Positions 7,931-17,453 of a stretch of 64,000 nucleotides of DNA are shown in pieces. The stretch covers positions 3,746,501 through 3,810,500 of the forward strand of contig NZ_CP062253.1 of the NCBI RefSeq assembly GCF_014863585.1, written 5' to 3'. The translations under genes were made by a program, and so were the position numbers. Numbering within the stretch: the stretch's first letter is position 1; every line of letters starts with the position of its first letter. Source of the stretch: Pseudomonas gozinkensis. Its GTDB lineage: Bacteria; Pseudomonadota; Gammaproteobacteria; Pseudomonadales; Pseudomonadaceae. The notes beneath the pieces were generated by a model. The model saw only the letters and a program-made list of their open reading frames with translations. It searched no databases and was not told the origin of the DNA.

Positions 7931-10900
7931 TCAAGCAAGCTCAAGCTCCGCCGTCGCCGCAGCAGGCACAACCGCCTGACCGCTCAGCGCGACGTCGTTC
8001 AGCTCACGGTTGGCCACCGCGTACATGGCGTAGTCGGTGCCGCTGGCGGCACGGATTTCCACCAGCATGGCGCGCCAGCGCTGGATCATCGCGTCGTGTT
8101 GCGCCATCCACAGCCCCAGACGCTCTTCCACGTCCAGGTTGCCACCGCCCGCTTGCAGAACAGCGATGGTGATCGCGCGTTGCTGCCAGTCGACGTCGTC
8201 GCGGAACGCTTCACGGGCCAGGGCCTGCCAGTTGTTTTCAACCGGCAAGGCGCTGATCTGCGAGATGTACCAGGTGATGTCCAGCGCGCTGCCCACGGCG
8301 AAGTACGCCTTGGCCACTTCGGCTGGATCCTGACCGGTGACGTCGGCCGCTTCGATGATCGGCAGCAGCGTGTAGAGGTGGGTAGTCCCCGCCACCATAC
8401 GCGCCAGCAGTTCCGGTACACCGGCTTCGACGTAAGCCTGATAACGCGCCTGCCAGTTTTCGCGGATTTCGCCGCTCAGCAGCTCGTCCAGCTTCAGGCC
8501 CAGCTCTTTCAGGTGCGGACCGAAATGCGCGACGTCACGGGCAGCGTTCTGCTCGTTGCGACGGGCACGCAGGAACCAGCGCGTAGCGCGACGGCCCAGA
8601 CGCATCAGCTCGTCCATCAGTTCCAGCTGCACGTCAGCGGAAACCTGATAGTCCAGGGCTTCAATCTGACGGAACCAGTGCGGGAGGTGGAAGATGTCAC
8701 GCACGATCACGTAAGCGCCGGCCACGTTCGCCGGGGTCATGCCGGTGGACTCTTTGAGTCGCTGAACGAAGGTGATGCCCATGTGGTTGACCAGATCGTT
8801 GGCAATCTGGGTGCTGACGATCTCGCGCTTCAGACGGTGACGGCGCATGGCATCGGCGAACTTGCTGACCAGGCTCGGCGGGAACGCCGTTTCCATGTCG
8901 CGGGTCAGGTAGTCATCGTCCGGCACCAGCGAGTCCAGCAGCTGCTGCTTGAGGTCGATCTTGCTGTACGAGATCAGCACCGACAGTTCCGGACGCGTCA
9001 GGCCCTTGCCCGTCGCGGCGCGCTCGGTGAGCTGCTCCTCGGTCGGCAGGTACTCGATGGCGCGGTCCAGCTTGCCACGGCCTTCCAGGTCGCTCATCAG
9101 GCGTTTGTACTCGGCGGCACGCTCGTAGGCACGGCGGGCAGCCAGGGACAGGGCCTGGGTCTGCTTGTAGTTGTTGCCCAGCACCAGACCACCGACTTCG
9201 TCGGTCATGCTCGCCAGCAACTGATCGCGTTGCTTGCCGGTCATGTCGCCAGCCTGAACCACTTCGTTCAGCAGGATCTTGATGTTCACTTCGTGGTCGG
9301 AGCAGTCCACGCCACCGGCGTTGTCGATGAAGTCGGTGTTGGAACCGCCGCCATTGAGACCGAATTCCACGCGACCCAGTTGGGTCATGCCGAGGTTACC
9401 GCCCTCGCCCACGACTTTGCAGCGCAGTTCGTTGCCGTTCACGCGCAGTGCATCGTTGGCCTTGTCGCCGACATCCGCGTGGCTTTCGGTGCTGGCTTTG
9501 ACGTAAGTACCGATACCGCCGTTCCACAGCAGATCCACCGGCGCCTTGAGCAAGGCGTTCAGCAGTTCGGTCGGGGTCAGCTTGTCGGCCTGGATGTCGA
9601 AGCGCTCTTTCATCTGTGGCGAGATGGCGATGCTCTTCGCGCTGCGCGAGAAGATGCCGCCGCCTTCGGACATGATGCTGGTGTCGTAGTCGGACCAGGC
9701 CGAACGCGGCAGGTCGAACATGCGCTGACGCTCGACGAAGCTGGTGGCCGGGTTCGGGTTCGGGTCGATGAAGATGTGCATGTGGTTGAACGCGGCAACC
9801 AGTTGCAACTTGTCGGACATCAACAGGCCGTTGCCGAATACGTCACCGGCCATGTCACCCACGCCGACCACCGTGATGCTGTCTTCCTGGACATTGATGC
9901 CGCGCTCGCGGAAGTGGCGCTGTACGCCAACCCACGCGCCCTTGGCGGTGATGCCCATTTTCTTGTGGTCGTAACCGGCCGAACCACCGGACGCGAACGC
10001 GTCACCCAGCCAGAAGCCGTAGTCGATGGCGATGCCGTTGGCGATGTCGGAGAAGGTTGCAGTGCCCTTGTCCGCCGCGACCACCAGGTACGGGTCATCG
10101 TCGTCATGACGCACGACGTTGGCCGGCGGTACCAGTTTGCCGTCCTTCAGGTTGTCGGTGATGTCCAGCAGACCCGAGATGAAGATGCGGTAGCAGGCGA
10201 TGCCCTCGGCCGCGATCTCGTCACGGCTGCCGCCCAGTGGCAGGCGACGCGGCAGGAAGCCGCCCTTCGCACCCACCGGCACGATGACCGAGTTTTTCAC
10301 TTGCTGGGCTTTTACCAGACCGAGGACTTCAGTACGGAAGTCTTCTTCACGGTCGGACCAGCGCAGGCCGCCGCGAGCAACGTTGCCGAAGCGCAGGTGC
10401 ACGCCTTCGACGCGTGGCGAATAAACGAAGATTTCGAACTTCGGCACCGGTTTCGGCAGCTCAGGAATCAAGTGCGGGTTGAACTTGAAGCTGAAGTACG
10501 ACTTGTTCTGGCCGTTGGCGTCGGTCTGGTAGAAGTTGGTGCGCAGGGTCGCTTTGATCAGGTCCAGGTAACGACGCAGGATGCGGTCTTCGTTGAGGAC
10601 TTGAACGTCGTCCAGCGCGGTCAGGATCGCCTGTTCCAGACGCTGTTGCTTGTCGTCCAGATCATCGCTGCCGAGCTTGCGGGCCAGGTAGAAGCGGGTC
10701 TTGAACAACCGGGTCAGTTCGCGAGCGATGTCGGTGTGGTTGTTCAGGGTGCTGGCGATGTAGCCGAGGTCGAAGCCCAGGCGGATCTGCTTCAGGTAGC
10801 GGGCGTAGGCACGCAGCAGCGCAACGTCGCGCCATGGCAGGCCGGCGGTCAGCACCAGACGGTTGAACGCATCGTTCTCGGCATCGCCACGGACGATATG

Positions 10901-12817
10901 GACGAACGCGTCCTGCAGGGTGTCGTTGAGTTGCTGGATGTCCAGGTCCAGGCCTTCGGCGGCGGTGAACGCGAAGTCGTGGATCCAGAACTCGCGGCCA
11001 TTGGTGTGACGCAGACGGTACGGGAATTCACCCAGTACGCGCAGACCGAGGTTTTCCAGGATCGGCAAGACGTCGGACAGTGCCAGCGGGGTATCGGCGT
11101 GATACAGCTTGCAGTGCAGCTCGCGTGGGCCGGAGGCCAGCGGCTGGTAGAAGCTCATGGCCAGCGGCTTCTTCTCGCTCAGGTTCAGCAGGTGCTGCAT
11201 GTCGACCACGGCCGAATGCGCTGCGAAACGCTCGCGGTAGCCAGCGGGGAAGCCTTTCGGGAAGTCGGCCAGCACGTTGGTGCCGTTGGCTTCGCCGAAG
11301 GTTTCGACGGTCAGGGCGGCGTAGTCGTCCTGCCAGCTGCGGCAAGCCTGGATCACTTCGTTTTCCAGTTGCAGCGGGTCGATGTCGATGCGGTTTTTCG
11401 GGTCGACGCGCAGGATCAGTTGCACGCGGGCCAGCACGGACTCGGAGAAGAACGTCCAGAACTCGCAGTCGGAGGCTTTCAGGCGCTCCATAAGCACTTG
11501 CTGGATCTTCTGGCGAACCTCGGTGGAGTAGATGTCGCGCGGCACGTAGGCCAGGCAGTAGCAGAAACGACCGTACGGGTCTTTGCGCAGGAACACGCGG
11601 ATCTTGTTGCGTTCCTGGATCTGCACGATCGACATCACGGTGCTGAACAGTTCGTCGACCGGAGTCTGGAACAGGTCGTCACGCGGCAGCACTTCCAGCA
11701 CCTGGGCCAGTTCCTTGCCAAGGTGAGCCTTGGCCTGGAAGCCGGAGCGACGCTCGATTTCCTCGACCTTGCGGCGGATGAACGGGATGACACGCACGCT
11801 TTCGCCATACACCGACGAGGTGTACAGGCCCATGAAGCGGTGTTCCTTGATCACTTTGCCGTCGGCGTCGAGTTCGCGGATCGACACGTAGTCCGGGTAG
11901 GCCGGACGGTGTACGCGGCTCGGGTGTGCAGCCTTGGCGAACGACAGCAGCGTCGGTTCGCGCAGGTAGTTCACGGCGTAGTCTTCGATGTGACGGTCTT
12001 CGTTGGTCAGACCGGTGCGCAGCATCTTGGTCAGGCCGAGGAACGAATTCTGGTCGTATTCGATGTGGCCGCCATCGGCCTGATCGACCACGGTGAACTC
12101 TTCGTAGCCGAGGAAGGTGAAGTGGTTGCCCACCAGCCATTCCAGGAAGCTCTTGATTTCGGTCTTCTCGTCGGCATCGACAGCGAATGCACTGTTATCG
12201 AGCTTGGTGAGGATTTCCTGCACCTTGGCCTTCATCGGCTCGAAATCGGCGACCGCGACGCGGACTTCACCCAGGACCTGTTCCAGTTCCTTGCTCAGCA
12301 CATTCAGCTCGGCCGCGTTGGCGCAGCGGTCGATTTCCAGGTACATCAGCGACTCGTGCAGTACGCCTTCGCCGGTCGAACCTTTTGGCAGGATTTCCAG
12401 CAACTCGCCCTTGCTGCCACGACGCACGCTCAGCACGGTGGTCTGCAGGGTGTGGATGCTGTAGCCGCGACGGTTCAGCTCGGTACGCACCGAGTCCACC
12501 AGGAACGGCAAGTCGTGGTGCAGCACTTCGACCGCAGTGTGGGTCGACTGCCAGCCGTGGCGTTCGTAATCGGGGTTGTAGACGCGCACTTGCGGTTGCG
12601 CGTGATCGAAGCGCTCAAGCAGGCGCCACGCAGAAAGAGTACAGCCAGCGAGGTCGGAGAGGCGACGTTGGGTCAGCTCGTCCAGGGAAATGATGCCGAA
12701 GAATTGTTCAGCGAACAGCGCCACTTGTGGCAGTGCCTGTTCACTGATGTGCTGCGCCAGTGCCGCTTGCAGTTGGTGCTGGAAGTCGGCTTTGCTGGCT
12801 GCGGTGAAGAACGCCAT
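7931..12817 (-). CDS. gdhB: NAD-specific glutamate dehydrogenase, large (180 kDa) class
   Basis: A 1628-residue protein, the normal size for the bacterial GDH-180 family, which oxidises glutamate to 2-oxoglutarate and ammonia with NAD. The long N-terminal regulatory region contains ACT-like segments. The catalytic core is in the middle: PVGAKGGF carries the glycine-rich loop and catalytic lysine, followed by VVAADKGTATFSDIANGIA and VVGVGDMAGDVFGNGLLMS in the Rossmann part. The helical C-terminal region (RPELSVLISYSKIDLKQQLL onward) completes the family layout. It is a single-gene unit with its own terminator. Arginine or glutamate catabolic control would be expected from other pseudomonads, but no operator is identified. 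Confidence 0.95.
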   Translation of the reverse strand: MAFFTAASKADFQHQLQAALAQHISEQALPQVALFAEQFFGIISLDELTQRRLSDLAGCTLSAWRLLERFDHAQPQVRVYNPDYERHGWQSTHTAVEVLHHDLPFLVDSVRTELNRRGYSIHTLQTTVLSVRRGSKGELLEILPKGSTGEGVLHESLMYLEIDRCANAAELNVLSKELEQVLGEVRVAVADFEPMKAKVQEILTKLDNSAFAVDADEKTEIKSFLEWLVGNHFTFLGYEEFTVVDQADGGHIEYDQNSFLGLTKMLRTGLTNEDRHIEDYAVNYLREPTLLSFAKAAHPSRVHRPAYPDYVSIRELDADGKVIKEHRFMGLYTSSVYGESVRVIPFIRRKVEEIERRSGFQAKAHLGKELAQVLEVLPRDDLFQTPVDELFSTVMSIVQIQERNKIRVFLRKDPYGRFCYCLAYVPRDIYSTEVRQKIQQVLMERLKASDCEFWTFFSESVLARVQLILRVDPKNRIDIDPLQLENEVIQACRSWQDDYAALTVETFGEANGTNVLADFPKGFPAGYRERFAAHSAVVDMQHLLNLSEKKPLAMSFYQPLASGPRELHCKLYHADTPLALSDVLPILENLGLRVLGEFPYRLRHTNGREFWIHDFAFTAAEGLDLDIQQLNDTLQDAFVHIVRGDAENDAFNRLVLTAGLPWRDVALLRAYARYLKQIRLGFDLGYIASTLNNHTDIARELTRLFKTRFYLARKLGSDDLDDKQQRLEQAILTALDDVQVLNEDRILRRYLDLIKATLRTNFYQTDANGQNKSYFSFKFNPHLIPELPKPVPKFEIFVYSPRVEGVHLRFGNVARGGLRWSDREEDFRTEVLGLVKAQQVKNSVIVPVGAKGGFLPRRLPLGGSRDEIAAEGIACYRIFISGLLDITDNLKDGKLVPPANVVRHDDDDPYLVVAADKGTATFSDIANGIAIDYGFWLGDAFASGGSAGYDHKKMGITAKGAWVGVQRHFRERGINVQEDSITVVGVGDMAGDVFGNGLLMSDKLQLVAAFNHMHIFIDPNPNPATSFVERQRMFDLPRSAWSDYDTSIMSEGGGIFSRSAKSIAISPQMKERFDIQADKLTPTELLNALLKAPVDLLWNGGIGTYVKASTESHADVGDKANDALRVNGNELRCKVVGEGGNLGMTQLGRVEFGLNGGGSNTDFIDNAGGVDCSDHEVNIKILLNEVVQAGDMTGKQRDQLLASMTDEVGGLVLGNNYKQTQALSLAARRAYERAAEYKRLMSDLEGRGKLDRAIEYLPTEEQLTERAATGKGLTRPELSVLISYSKIDLKQQLLDSLVPDDDYLTRDMETAFPPSLVSKFADAMRRHRLKREIVSTQIANDLVNHMGITFVQRLKESTGMTPANVAGAYVIVRDIFHLPHWFRQIEALDYQVSADVQLELMDELMRLGRRATRWFLRARRNEQNAARDVAHFGPHLKELGLKLDELLSGEIRENWQARYQAYVEAGVPELLARMVAGTTHLYTLLPIIEAADVTGQDPAEVAKAYFAVGSALDITWYISQISALPVENNWQALAREAFRDDVDWQQRAITIAVLQAGGGNLDVEERLGLWMAQHDAMIQRWRAMLVEIRAASGTDYAMYAVANRELNDVALSGQAVVPAAATAELELA

Positions 12818-13333
12818 CTGTGGTACTCCGCTTGGGCTTGTTATTGATGGAAAGCGTCGCGTACAAAACCCCTTTCGGGGCGTTCCGTCGCCCTGTTCCT
12901 GATTCTCGGGCAGAGGAAACAGGGTGACAGGTGGGTGAAGCTGGACGAGACACTCAGGTCACATTCACCTTCCATGAATGGGCATCTGCAAAAACGACTG
13001 CCCGGCGCCGCTCGCGGGGCCATGGCAATGCCTTTACGGGTGCTCATCCGTTGCGCAGCTTAATGGGTGCGACAATGTGTCTGCTTGCGGTGCTGCGACA
13101 TATTCGGTCATTGGCACGTAAACCAAGGCAAGCGCATCGGTAAACACTAGCATTCATGGGGCAGAACGCCGGTCTGAATCCCCGTTTTTACGGTACAGGC
13201 GTGCCAGGAATGACCATTGATCTGCGTCGCGTTCACGACACATCCTCTGACACTCTCACATGCAGAAATTCCCGAGGGCTGGCAGAATCGCGCCCAATTG
13301 CGACCAACAAGCCCGCCGAGGCAGGAATTCCCC
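12818..13333. other. 516-bp intergenic region upstream of the dehydrogenase gene
   Basis: No gene can be supported. The only notable structure is a short CCCC-TTTC-GGGG hairpin (12869-12880) in the leader of the minus-strand dehydrogenase gene, followed on that strand by TTTTG, too weak to call an attenuator. Promoters for both flanking genes must lie here. Confidence 0.5.
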
Positions 13334-13687
13334 ATGCAAATGACCACCGCCCTTTTGATCGTCAACCCGTGCGACGACGAAGAAGACAACATGGCCATGC
13401 TCTGCTGCCACAGCGACAAGGGCGACATGTTTCTGATGAGCCGCTACCCGGACGAGGACGAGCTGGAGATCACGCTGGATGGCGAGCCGTCCACCCTCGA
13501 TGGTGTGAAAGTCACTCTGACCAAGACCCTGCTGAAGATCGAAATCGCTGCAGCCGATGCCGATGCGTTGAATGGGGATGATGTGCTGGAAATCACCTTC
13601 AACCCGGACATGGTGGATCTGGCTGAGGTCGAGGAAACCCTGAAGAACATTCTTGATGGTACTGGCACTTACATCAGCCAGTTTTGA
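13334..13687 (+). CDS. Conserved acidic protein of unknown function
   Basis: A 117-residue, strongly acidic protein starting MQMTTALLIVNPCDDEEDNM, with a Cys pair (MLCCHSDKGDMF) and a regular alternation of strands (EITLDGEPSTLDGVKVTLTK, VLEITFNPDM) suggesting a beta-rich fold. No catalytic motif is visible. The ATG at 13334 is chosen because upstream in-frame codons read as non-coding sequence. It is monocistronic and followed by a REP pair. I recognise the type as a Pseudomonas hypothetical protein but no function. Confidence 0.75.
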   Translation: MQMTTALLIVNPCDDEEDNMAMLCCHSDKGDMFLMSRYPDEDELEITLDGEPSTLDGVKVTLTKTLLKIEIAAADADALNGDDVLEITFNPDMVDLAEVEETLKNILDGTGTYISQF

Positions 13688-13706
13688 GGGTGTCTGCACT
13701 GGCCTC

Positions 13707-13797
13707 ATCGCTGGCAAGCCAGCTCCCACAGGTATCGGCGTTGTGAATGCGATTTGTACAATACACCGACCCTTGTGGGAGCTGGCTTGCCAGCGAT
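13707..13797. repeat. REP palindrome pair (TGTGGGAGCTGGCTTGCC type)
   Basis: Facing copies at 13707-13732 and 13773-13797 between the acidic protein gene and the MoxR operon. Confidence 0.9.
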
Positions 13798-13977
13798 AGG
13801 GCCAGAACTGACCCCCAACCTTTCCCTGTCTACAAAAATCCAACAATTGCCCCGGTCATTTCCCGCACTTTGCGCAAAATGCCGTTAGTCGCCACCCCCC
13901 GCGATGGATTAAAGTAACGCCCCCAGCCCCGGCGTTATCCGAACGCCTGTGGCCACCCTTTCCAGGAACAGTCATCG

Positions 13978-14937
13978 ATGGAACATCGTGAAGCGCTGCT
14001 GGCGCTGCGAACCTTTCTTTCAACGCAGATTCTCGGCCAGGAAAAACTCATCGAGCGCTTGCTCATCGCCCTGCTCGCCGACGGCCACATGCTGGTCGAG
14101 GGCGCTCCGGGTCTGGCCAAGACCAAAGCGATCAAAGAACTCGCCGAGGGCATCGAAGCCCAGTTCCATCGCATTCAGTTCACCCCGGACCTGCTGCCGG
14201 CGGACATAACCGGCACCGAGATCTATCGCCCGGAAACCGGCAGCTTCGTGTTCCAGCAAGGCCCGATCTTCCACAACCTGGTGCTGGCGGACGAAATCAA
14301 CCGTGCCCCGGCCAAGGTCCAGTCGGCACTGCTAGAAGCCATGGCCGAACGTCAGGTCAGTGTCGGGCGCAGCACTTACGAGCTGTCGCCACTGTTTCTG
14401 GTGATGGCCACGCAGAACCCGATCGAGCAGGAAGGCACTTATCCGCTGCCCGAAGCCCAGCTCGACCGGTTCCTGATGCACGTAAAAATGGGCTTTCCTG
14501 ACGCCGCCGTCGAACGCCGGATCCTGCAACAGGCTCGTGGCGAAGCCCTGAATGGCGAAACCAAGCCCGAACGCCGGGTCAGCCAGCAGGCGATCTTCGC
14601 CGCGCGCAAGGAAATCCTCGGCCTGTACATGGCGGACGCCGTGGAGGAATACCTGGTACAACTGGTCATGGCCACGCGAAACCCGGCCAAGTTCGACCCG
14701 GAAATGGCCGAATGGATTGCCTACGGCGCCAGCCCGCGTGGCTCCATCGCCCTGGACCGCTGCGCCCGTGCCCACGCCTGGCTGGCCGGTCGCGACTTCG
14801 TCAGCCCGGAAGACATCCAGGCCGTGCTGTTCGACGTGTTGCGTCACCGCATCATTCTGTCGTTTGAAGCCGAAGCCGCTGGCATCGACCAGGATCGGGT
14901 GGTGCAACGGATTCTCGACGTCGTAGCCGTCGCTTGA
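13978..14937 (+). CDS. MoxR-family AAA+ ATPase
   Basis: A 319-residue MoxR ATPase. Walker A is GAPGLAKTK (about 43-50), Walker B LVLADEINRAP (about 101-111), sensor 1 is in VMATQNPIEQEGTYPLPEAQ, and the C-terminal lid is present with the ASPRGSIALDRCARAHA segment. MoxR ATPases act as chaperones for vWA-domain partners, and five such partner-type genes follow in one overlapping operon, the usual moxR-bat arrangement linked in other bacteria to envelope stress and oxidative tolerance. The promoter lies in the 180 bp after the REP pair. Confidence 0.93.
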   Translation: MEHREALLALRTFLSTQILGQEKLIERLLIALLADGHMLVEGAPGLAKTKAIKELAEGIEAQFHRIQFTPDLLPADITGTEIYRPETGSFVFQQGPIFHNLVLADEINRAPAKVQSALLEAMAERQVSVGRSTYELSPLFLVMATQNPIEQEGTYPLPEAQLDRFLMHVKMGFPDAAVERRILQQARGEALNGETKPERRVSQQAIFAARKEILGLYMADAVEEYLVQLVMATRNPAKFDPEMAEWIAYGASPRGSIALDRCARAHAWLAGRDFVSPEDIQAVLFDVLRHRIILSFEAEAAGIDQDRVVQRILDVVAVA

Positions 14938-14942
14938 CCCCC

Positions 14943-15887
14943 ATGAACGCCTCCCTGCCGTCCGAACCCGGTATCCGCATCTCCCTCGCCGAACTGATCG
15001 AGATGCGCCACCGCGTGCGCGAAGTGCAACTGTTTTCCACGCCGAGCCAGCGCAGCCCGCTGATCGGCCTGCATCACTCGAAATTCCGTGGCCGTGGCGT
15101 CGACTTCGATCAGGTGCGGGTCTACCAGGCCGGCGACGACGTGCGCACCATCGACTGGCGCGTCACCGCGCGGACGCAGGAACCGCACACCAAGCTATTC
15201 CATGAAGAACGCGAACGGCCGATTTTCATCATGGTCGAGCAGAGCACACGACTGTTCTTTGGCTCCGGGCTGATGTTCAAGTCAGTGCTGGCCGCACAGG
15301 CCGCAGCGCTGATCGGCTGGGCCGCGCTTGGCCACAACGACCGGGTGGGCGGGCTGGTGTTCGGCGACAACGAGCACTACGAAATCAAGCCGCGCCGCAG
15401 CAAGCAGAGCCTGCTGCAATTGCTCAACCGCTTGGTGAAGGTCAATCAGTCGCTGCACAGCGAGCGAGAACCGGATCGCGATGCATTCGGCGTGGCCCTG
15501 CGCCGGGCCCGTGAAGTGCTGCGACCAGGCAGTCTGGTGATCGTGATCTGCGACGAGCGCGCACTGTCCGACAGCGCCGAGCAGCAATTGAGCCTGTTGT
15601 CGCGCCATTGCGATCTGTTGATGCTGCCGCTGTCCGATCCGCTGGACCACGCCCTGCCCGCCGCCGGACTGCTGAGATTTGCCGAACGCGGCGCGCAGCT
15701 GGAACTCGACACCCTCAATTTCGACCTGCGCCAGACCTACCGCGCCCAGGCCGAAGCACGCATCGCCCGCTGGGAATTGCTCGCGCAGAAGCTGCGGGTG
15801 CTGTTGATGCCGTTGAGCACCCAAAGCGAAATGGTCGAGCAGATGCGCGAGTTCCTTAACCCGCAACGTCCGGGGAAAGGTCGATGA
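14943..15887 (+). CDS. DUF58 domain protein (MoxR partner)
   Basis: A 314-residue DUF58 protein. The diagnostic segment is FRGRGVDFDQVRVYQAGDDV followed by RTIDWRVTARTQEPHTKLFHEERERPIFIMVEQSTRLFFG, a vWA-like core in which the metal-site aspartate is replaced by VEQST. ATG 14943 lies 5 bases after the MoxR stop; a TTG at 14934 overlapping that stop is possible. It works with the MoxR ATPase and the vWA proteins downstream in an inner-membrane complex whose substrate is not known. Confidence 0.9.
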   Translation: MNASLPSEPGIRISLAELIEMRHRVREVQLFSTPSQRSPLIGLHHSKFRGRGVDFDQVRVYQAGDDVRTIDWRVTARTQEPHTKLFHEERERPIFIMVEQSTRLFFGSGLMFKSVLAAQAAALIGWAALGHNDRVGGLVFGDNEHYEIKPRRSKQSLLQLLNRLVKVNQSLHSEREPDRDAFGVALRRAREVLRPGSLVIVICDERALSDSAEQQLSLLSRHCDLLMLPLSDPLDHALPAAGLLRFAERGAQLELDTLNFDLRQTYRAQAEARIARWELLAQKLRVLLMPLSTQSEMVEQMREFLNPQRPGKGR

Positions 15888-16381
15888 ACGGCCTCGAACA
15901 ACTGCAACCGCTGATCTCCCCGCCACCGATTGCCTTCTGGCCGCCGGCACCGGGCTGGTGGCTGCTGCTTTTGCTGTTGCCGATAATCGGCTTCGCGGTC
16001 TGGCGGCTGCGGCGTTTCATTCCGATCAAGAAAAAACCGATCGTGCGCGCCGAACTGCCACTCGACCCGGTACGCATTGCTGCACTCGCCGAACTGGCGC
16101 AGATGCCCAAACCCTACGACGGCGCACCGGCCGGGGCTTGGCTGCAACAGCTCAACGGTCTGCTCAAGCGCTTGTGCCGCAACCACTATCCCTACAGCCA
16201 GAGCCACACCCTCAACGGCCGTAAATGGCTGGCGTTTCTCGACAACCGTTGCCCCGCCGCTGGCCTGACCCGCTGGATGGTGCTCGTCGAAGGCGCCTAC
16301 AAACCCGAGTGCAAACTCGACGACAAAGCCATCGCCGGCCTGACCCAGGCAGTCGACACCTGGATCCGCAAACATGTTTGA
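15884..16381 (+). CDS. DUF4381 membrane protein (Bat operon)
   Basis: A 165-residue protein with one N-terminal transmembrane helix (WWLLLLLLPIIGFAVWRL, about 24-41) and a cytoplasmic helical domain (ALAELAQMPKPYDGAPAGAW, then LKRLCRNHYP and KWLAFLDNRCP). This is the DUF4381 protein found between DUF58 and BatA in gammaproteobacterial moxR loci. It overlaps both neighbours by ATGA-type or longer overlaps, so co-translation is expected. Confidence 0.88.
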   Translation: MNGLEQLQPLISPPPIAFWPPAPGWWLLLLLLPIIGFAVWRLRRFIPIKKKPIVRAELPLDPVRIAALAELAQMPKPYDGAPAGAWLQQLNGLLKRLCRNHYPYSQSHTLNGRKWLAFLDNRCPAAGLTRWMVLVEGAYKPECKLDDKAIAGLTQAVDTWIRKHV

Positions 16382-17453
16382 GTTCGCCTGGCCGTGGATC
16401 TTTGTGCTGTTGCCGCTGCCGTGGCTGATGCGCCTCGTGCTGCCGGTGGCCGACAGCGGCGAGCCAGCGCTGAAAGTGAGTTTCCTGGGTGACCTGGAAG
16501 GCCTCGCCCGCCGTCGCGCCCGCGCCAACCTGCCGGCCTGGCGCCAGCAGGCACCGTTTCTGTTGTTGTGGCTGATGCTACTGACCGCCGCCGCCCGCCC
16601 GCAATGGCTCGGCGAACCACTGCCGATTGCCGCCAGCGGTCGTGATCTGCTGGTGGCGGTGGATGTGTCCGGCTCGATGGATTTCCCGGACATGCAATGG
16701 AACGATGAAGACGTCAGTCGCCTGTCGCTGGTCCAGCATTTGCTCGGTGATTTTCTCGAAAGCCGCGATGGCGACCGGGTCGGCCTGATCCTGTTTGGCA
16801 GCCAGGCCTACCTGCAAGCGCCACTGACATTTGACCGGCGCACGGTTCGGGTCTGGCTCGATGAGGCGCGGATCGGTATCGCCGGCAAGAACACCGCGAT
16901 TGGCGACGCCATCGGTCTGGCCCTCAAGCGCCTGCGCATGCGTCCGGCCCAGAGTCGGGTGCTGATTCTGGTCACCGACGGCGCGAACAATGGCGGCGAA
17001 ATCGACCCGCTGACCGCCGCAAGACTGGCCGCCAATGAAGGTGTGAAAATCTACCCGATCGGCATCGGCGCCGATCCCGAAGAAAGCGGCGCCACGGCGT
17101 TGCTCGGCGGCAACCCGACTCTCGATCTCGACGAGCCGGCACTCAAGGCCATCGCCGAGGTCACCGGCGGGCGTTACTTCCGCGCCCGCGACGGCCAGCA
17201 ACTGCAAGCGATCAAGGACACTCTCGACCAGCTCGAGCCGGTGACCCAGCAACCGACCCAGGCCCGTCCGGCACAGGCGTTGTATCAGTGGCCGCTGGCC
17301 TTCGCCCTGCTGCTGAGCATGTTGCTGGTGGCCCGTGTGCTGTGGCCGGACAACCCGCTGCAACGGCTGTTCACCAAGGAGCTGTATCTGCAAAGCCCCC
17401 TGCCTGACTGGCGCGAGCGCCTCAAGCGCCTGCGTTTGCGGAGGCGTCGATGA
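16374..17453 (+). CDS. BatA-like vWA-domain membrane protein
   Basis: A 359-residue protein: N-terminal membrane helices (about 5-25 and 60-72), a von Willebrand A domain (about 92-280) with an intact MIDAS motif DVSGSM (Asp97, Ser99, Ser101) and LILVTDGANNGGE, then a C-terminal transmembrane helix (LAFALLLSMLLVARVLW). The vWA domain faces the periplasm in BatA models and binds a divalent metal. The start overlaps the DUF4381 gene by 8 bases and the end overlaps the next gene by ATGA. Confidence 0.92.
   Translation: MFEFAWPWIFVLLPLPWLMRLVLPVADSGEPALKVSFLGDLEGLARRRARANLPAWRQQAPFLLLWLMLLTAAARPQWLGEPLPIAASGRDLLVAVDVSGSMDFPDMQWNDEDVSRLSLVQHLLGDFLESRDGDRVGLILFGSQAYLQAPLTFDRRTVRVWLDEARIGIAGKNTAIGDAIGLALKRLRMRPAQSRVLILVTDGANNGGEIDPLTAARLAANEGVKIYPIGIGADPEESGATALLGGNPTLDLDEPALKAIAEVTGGRYFRARDGQQLQAIKDTLDQLEPVTQQPTQARPAQALYQWPLAFALLLSMLLVARVLWPDNPLQRLFTKELYLQSPLPDWRERLKRLRLRRRR

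Noticed and set aside
8096..12847. A 1583-codon open frame on the plus strand opposite the glutamate dehydrogenase gene
   Set aside because: It is an antisense shadow of a high-GC gene with strong third-position bias; its residues show no domain pattern, while the minus-strand frame matches the GDH-180 family throughout.
12868..12882. A CCCC-TTTC-GGGG hairpin in the glutamate dehydrogenase leader considered as an attenuator
   Set aside because: The stem has only four base pairs and the T run is short; no competing structure or leader peptide is visible.
13081..13140. A TGGCAC near 13112 considered as half of a sigma-54 promoter
   Set aside because: The -12 GC element does not occur at the required spacing.
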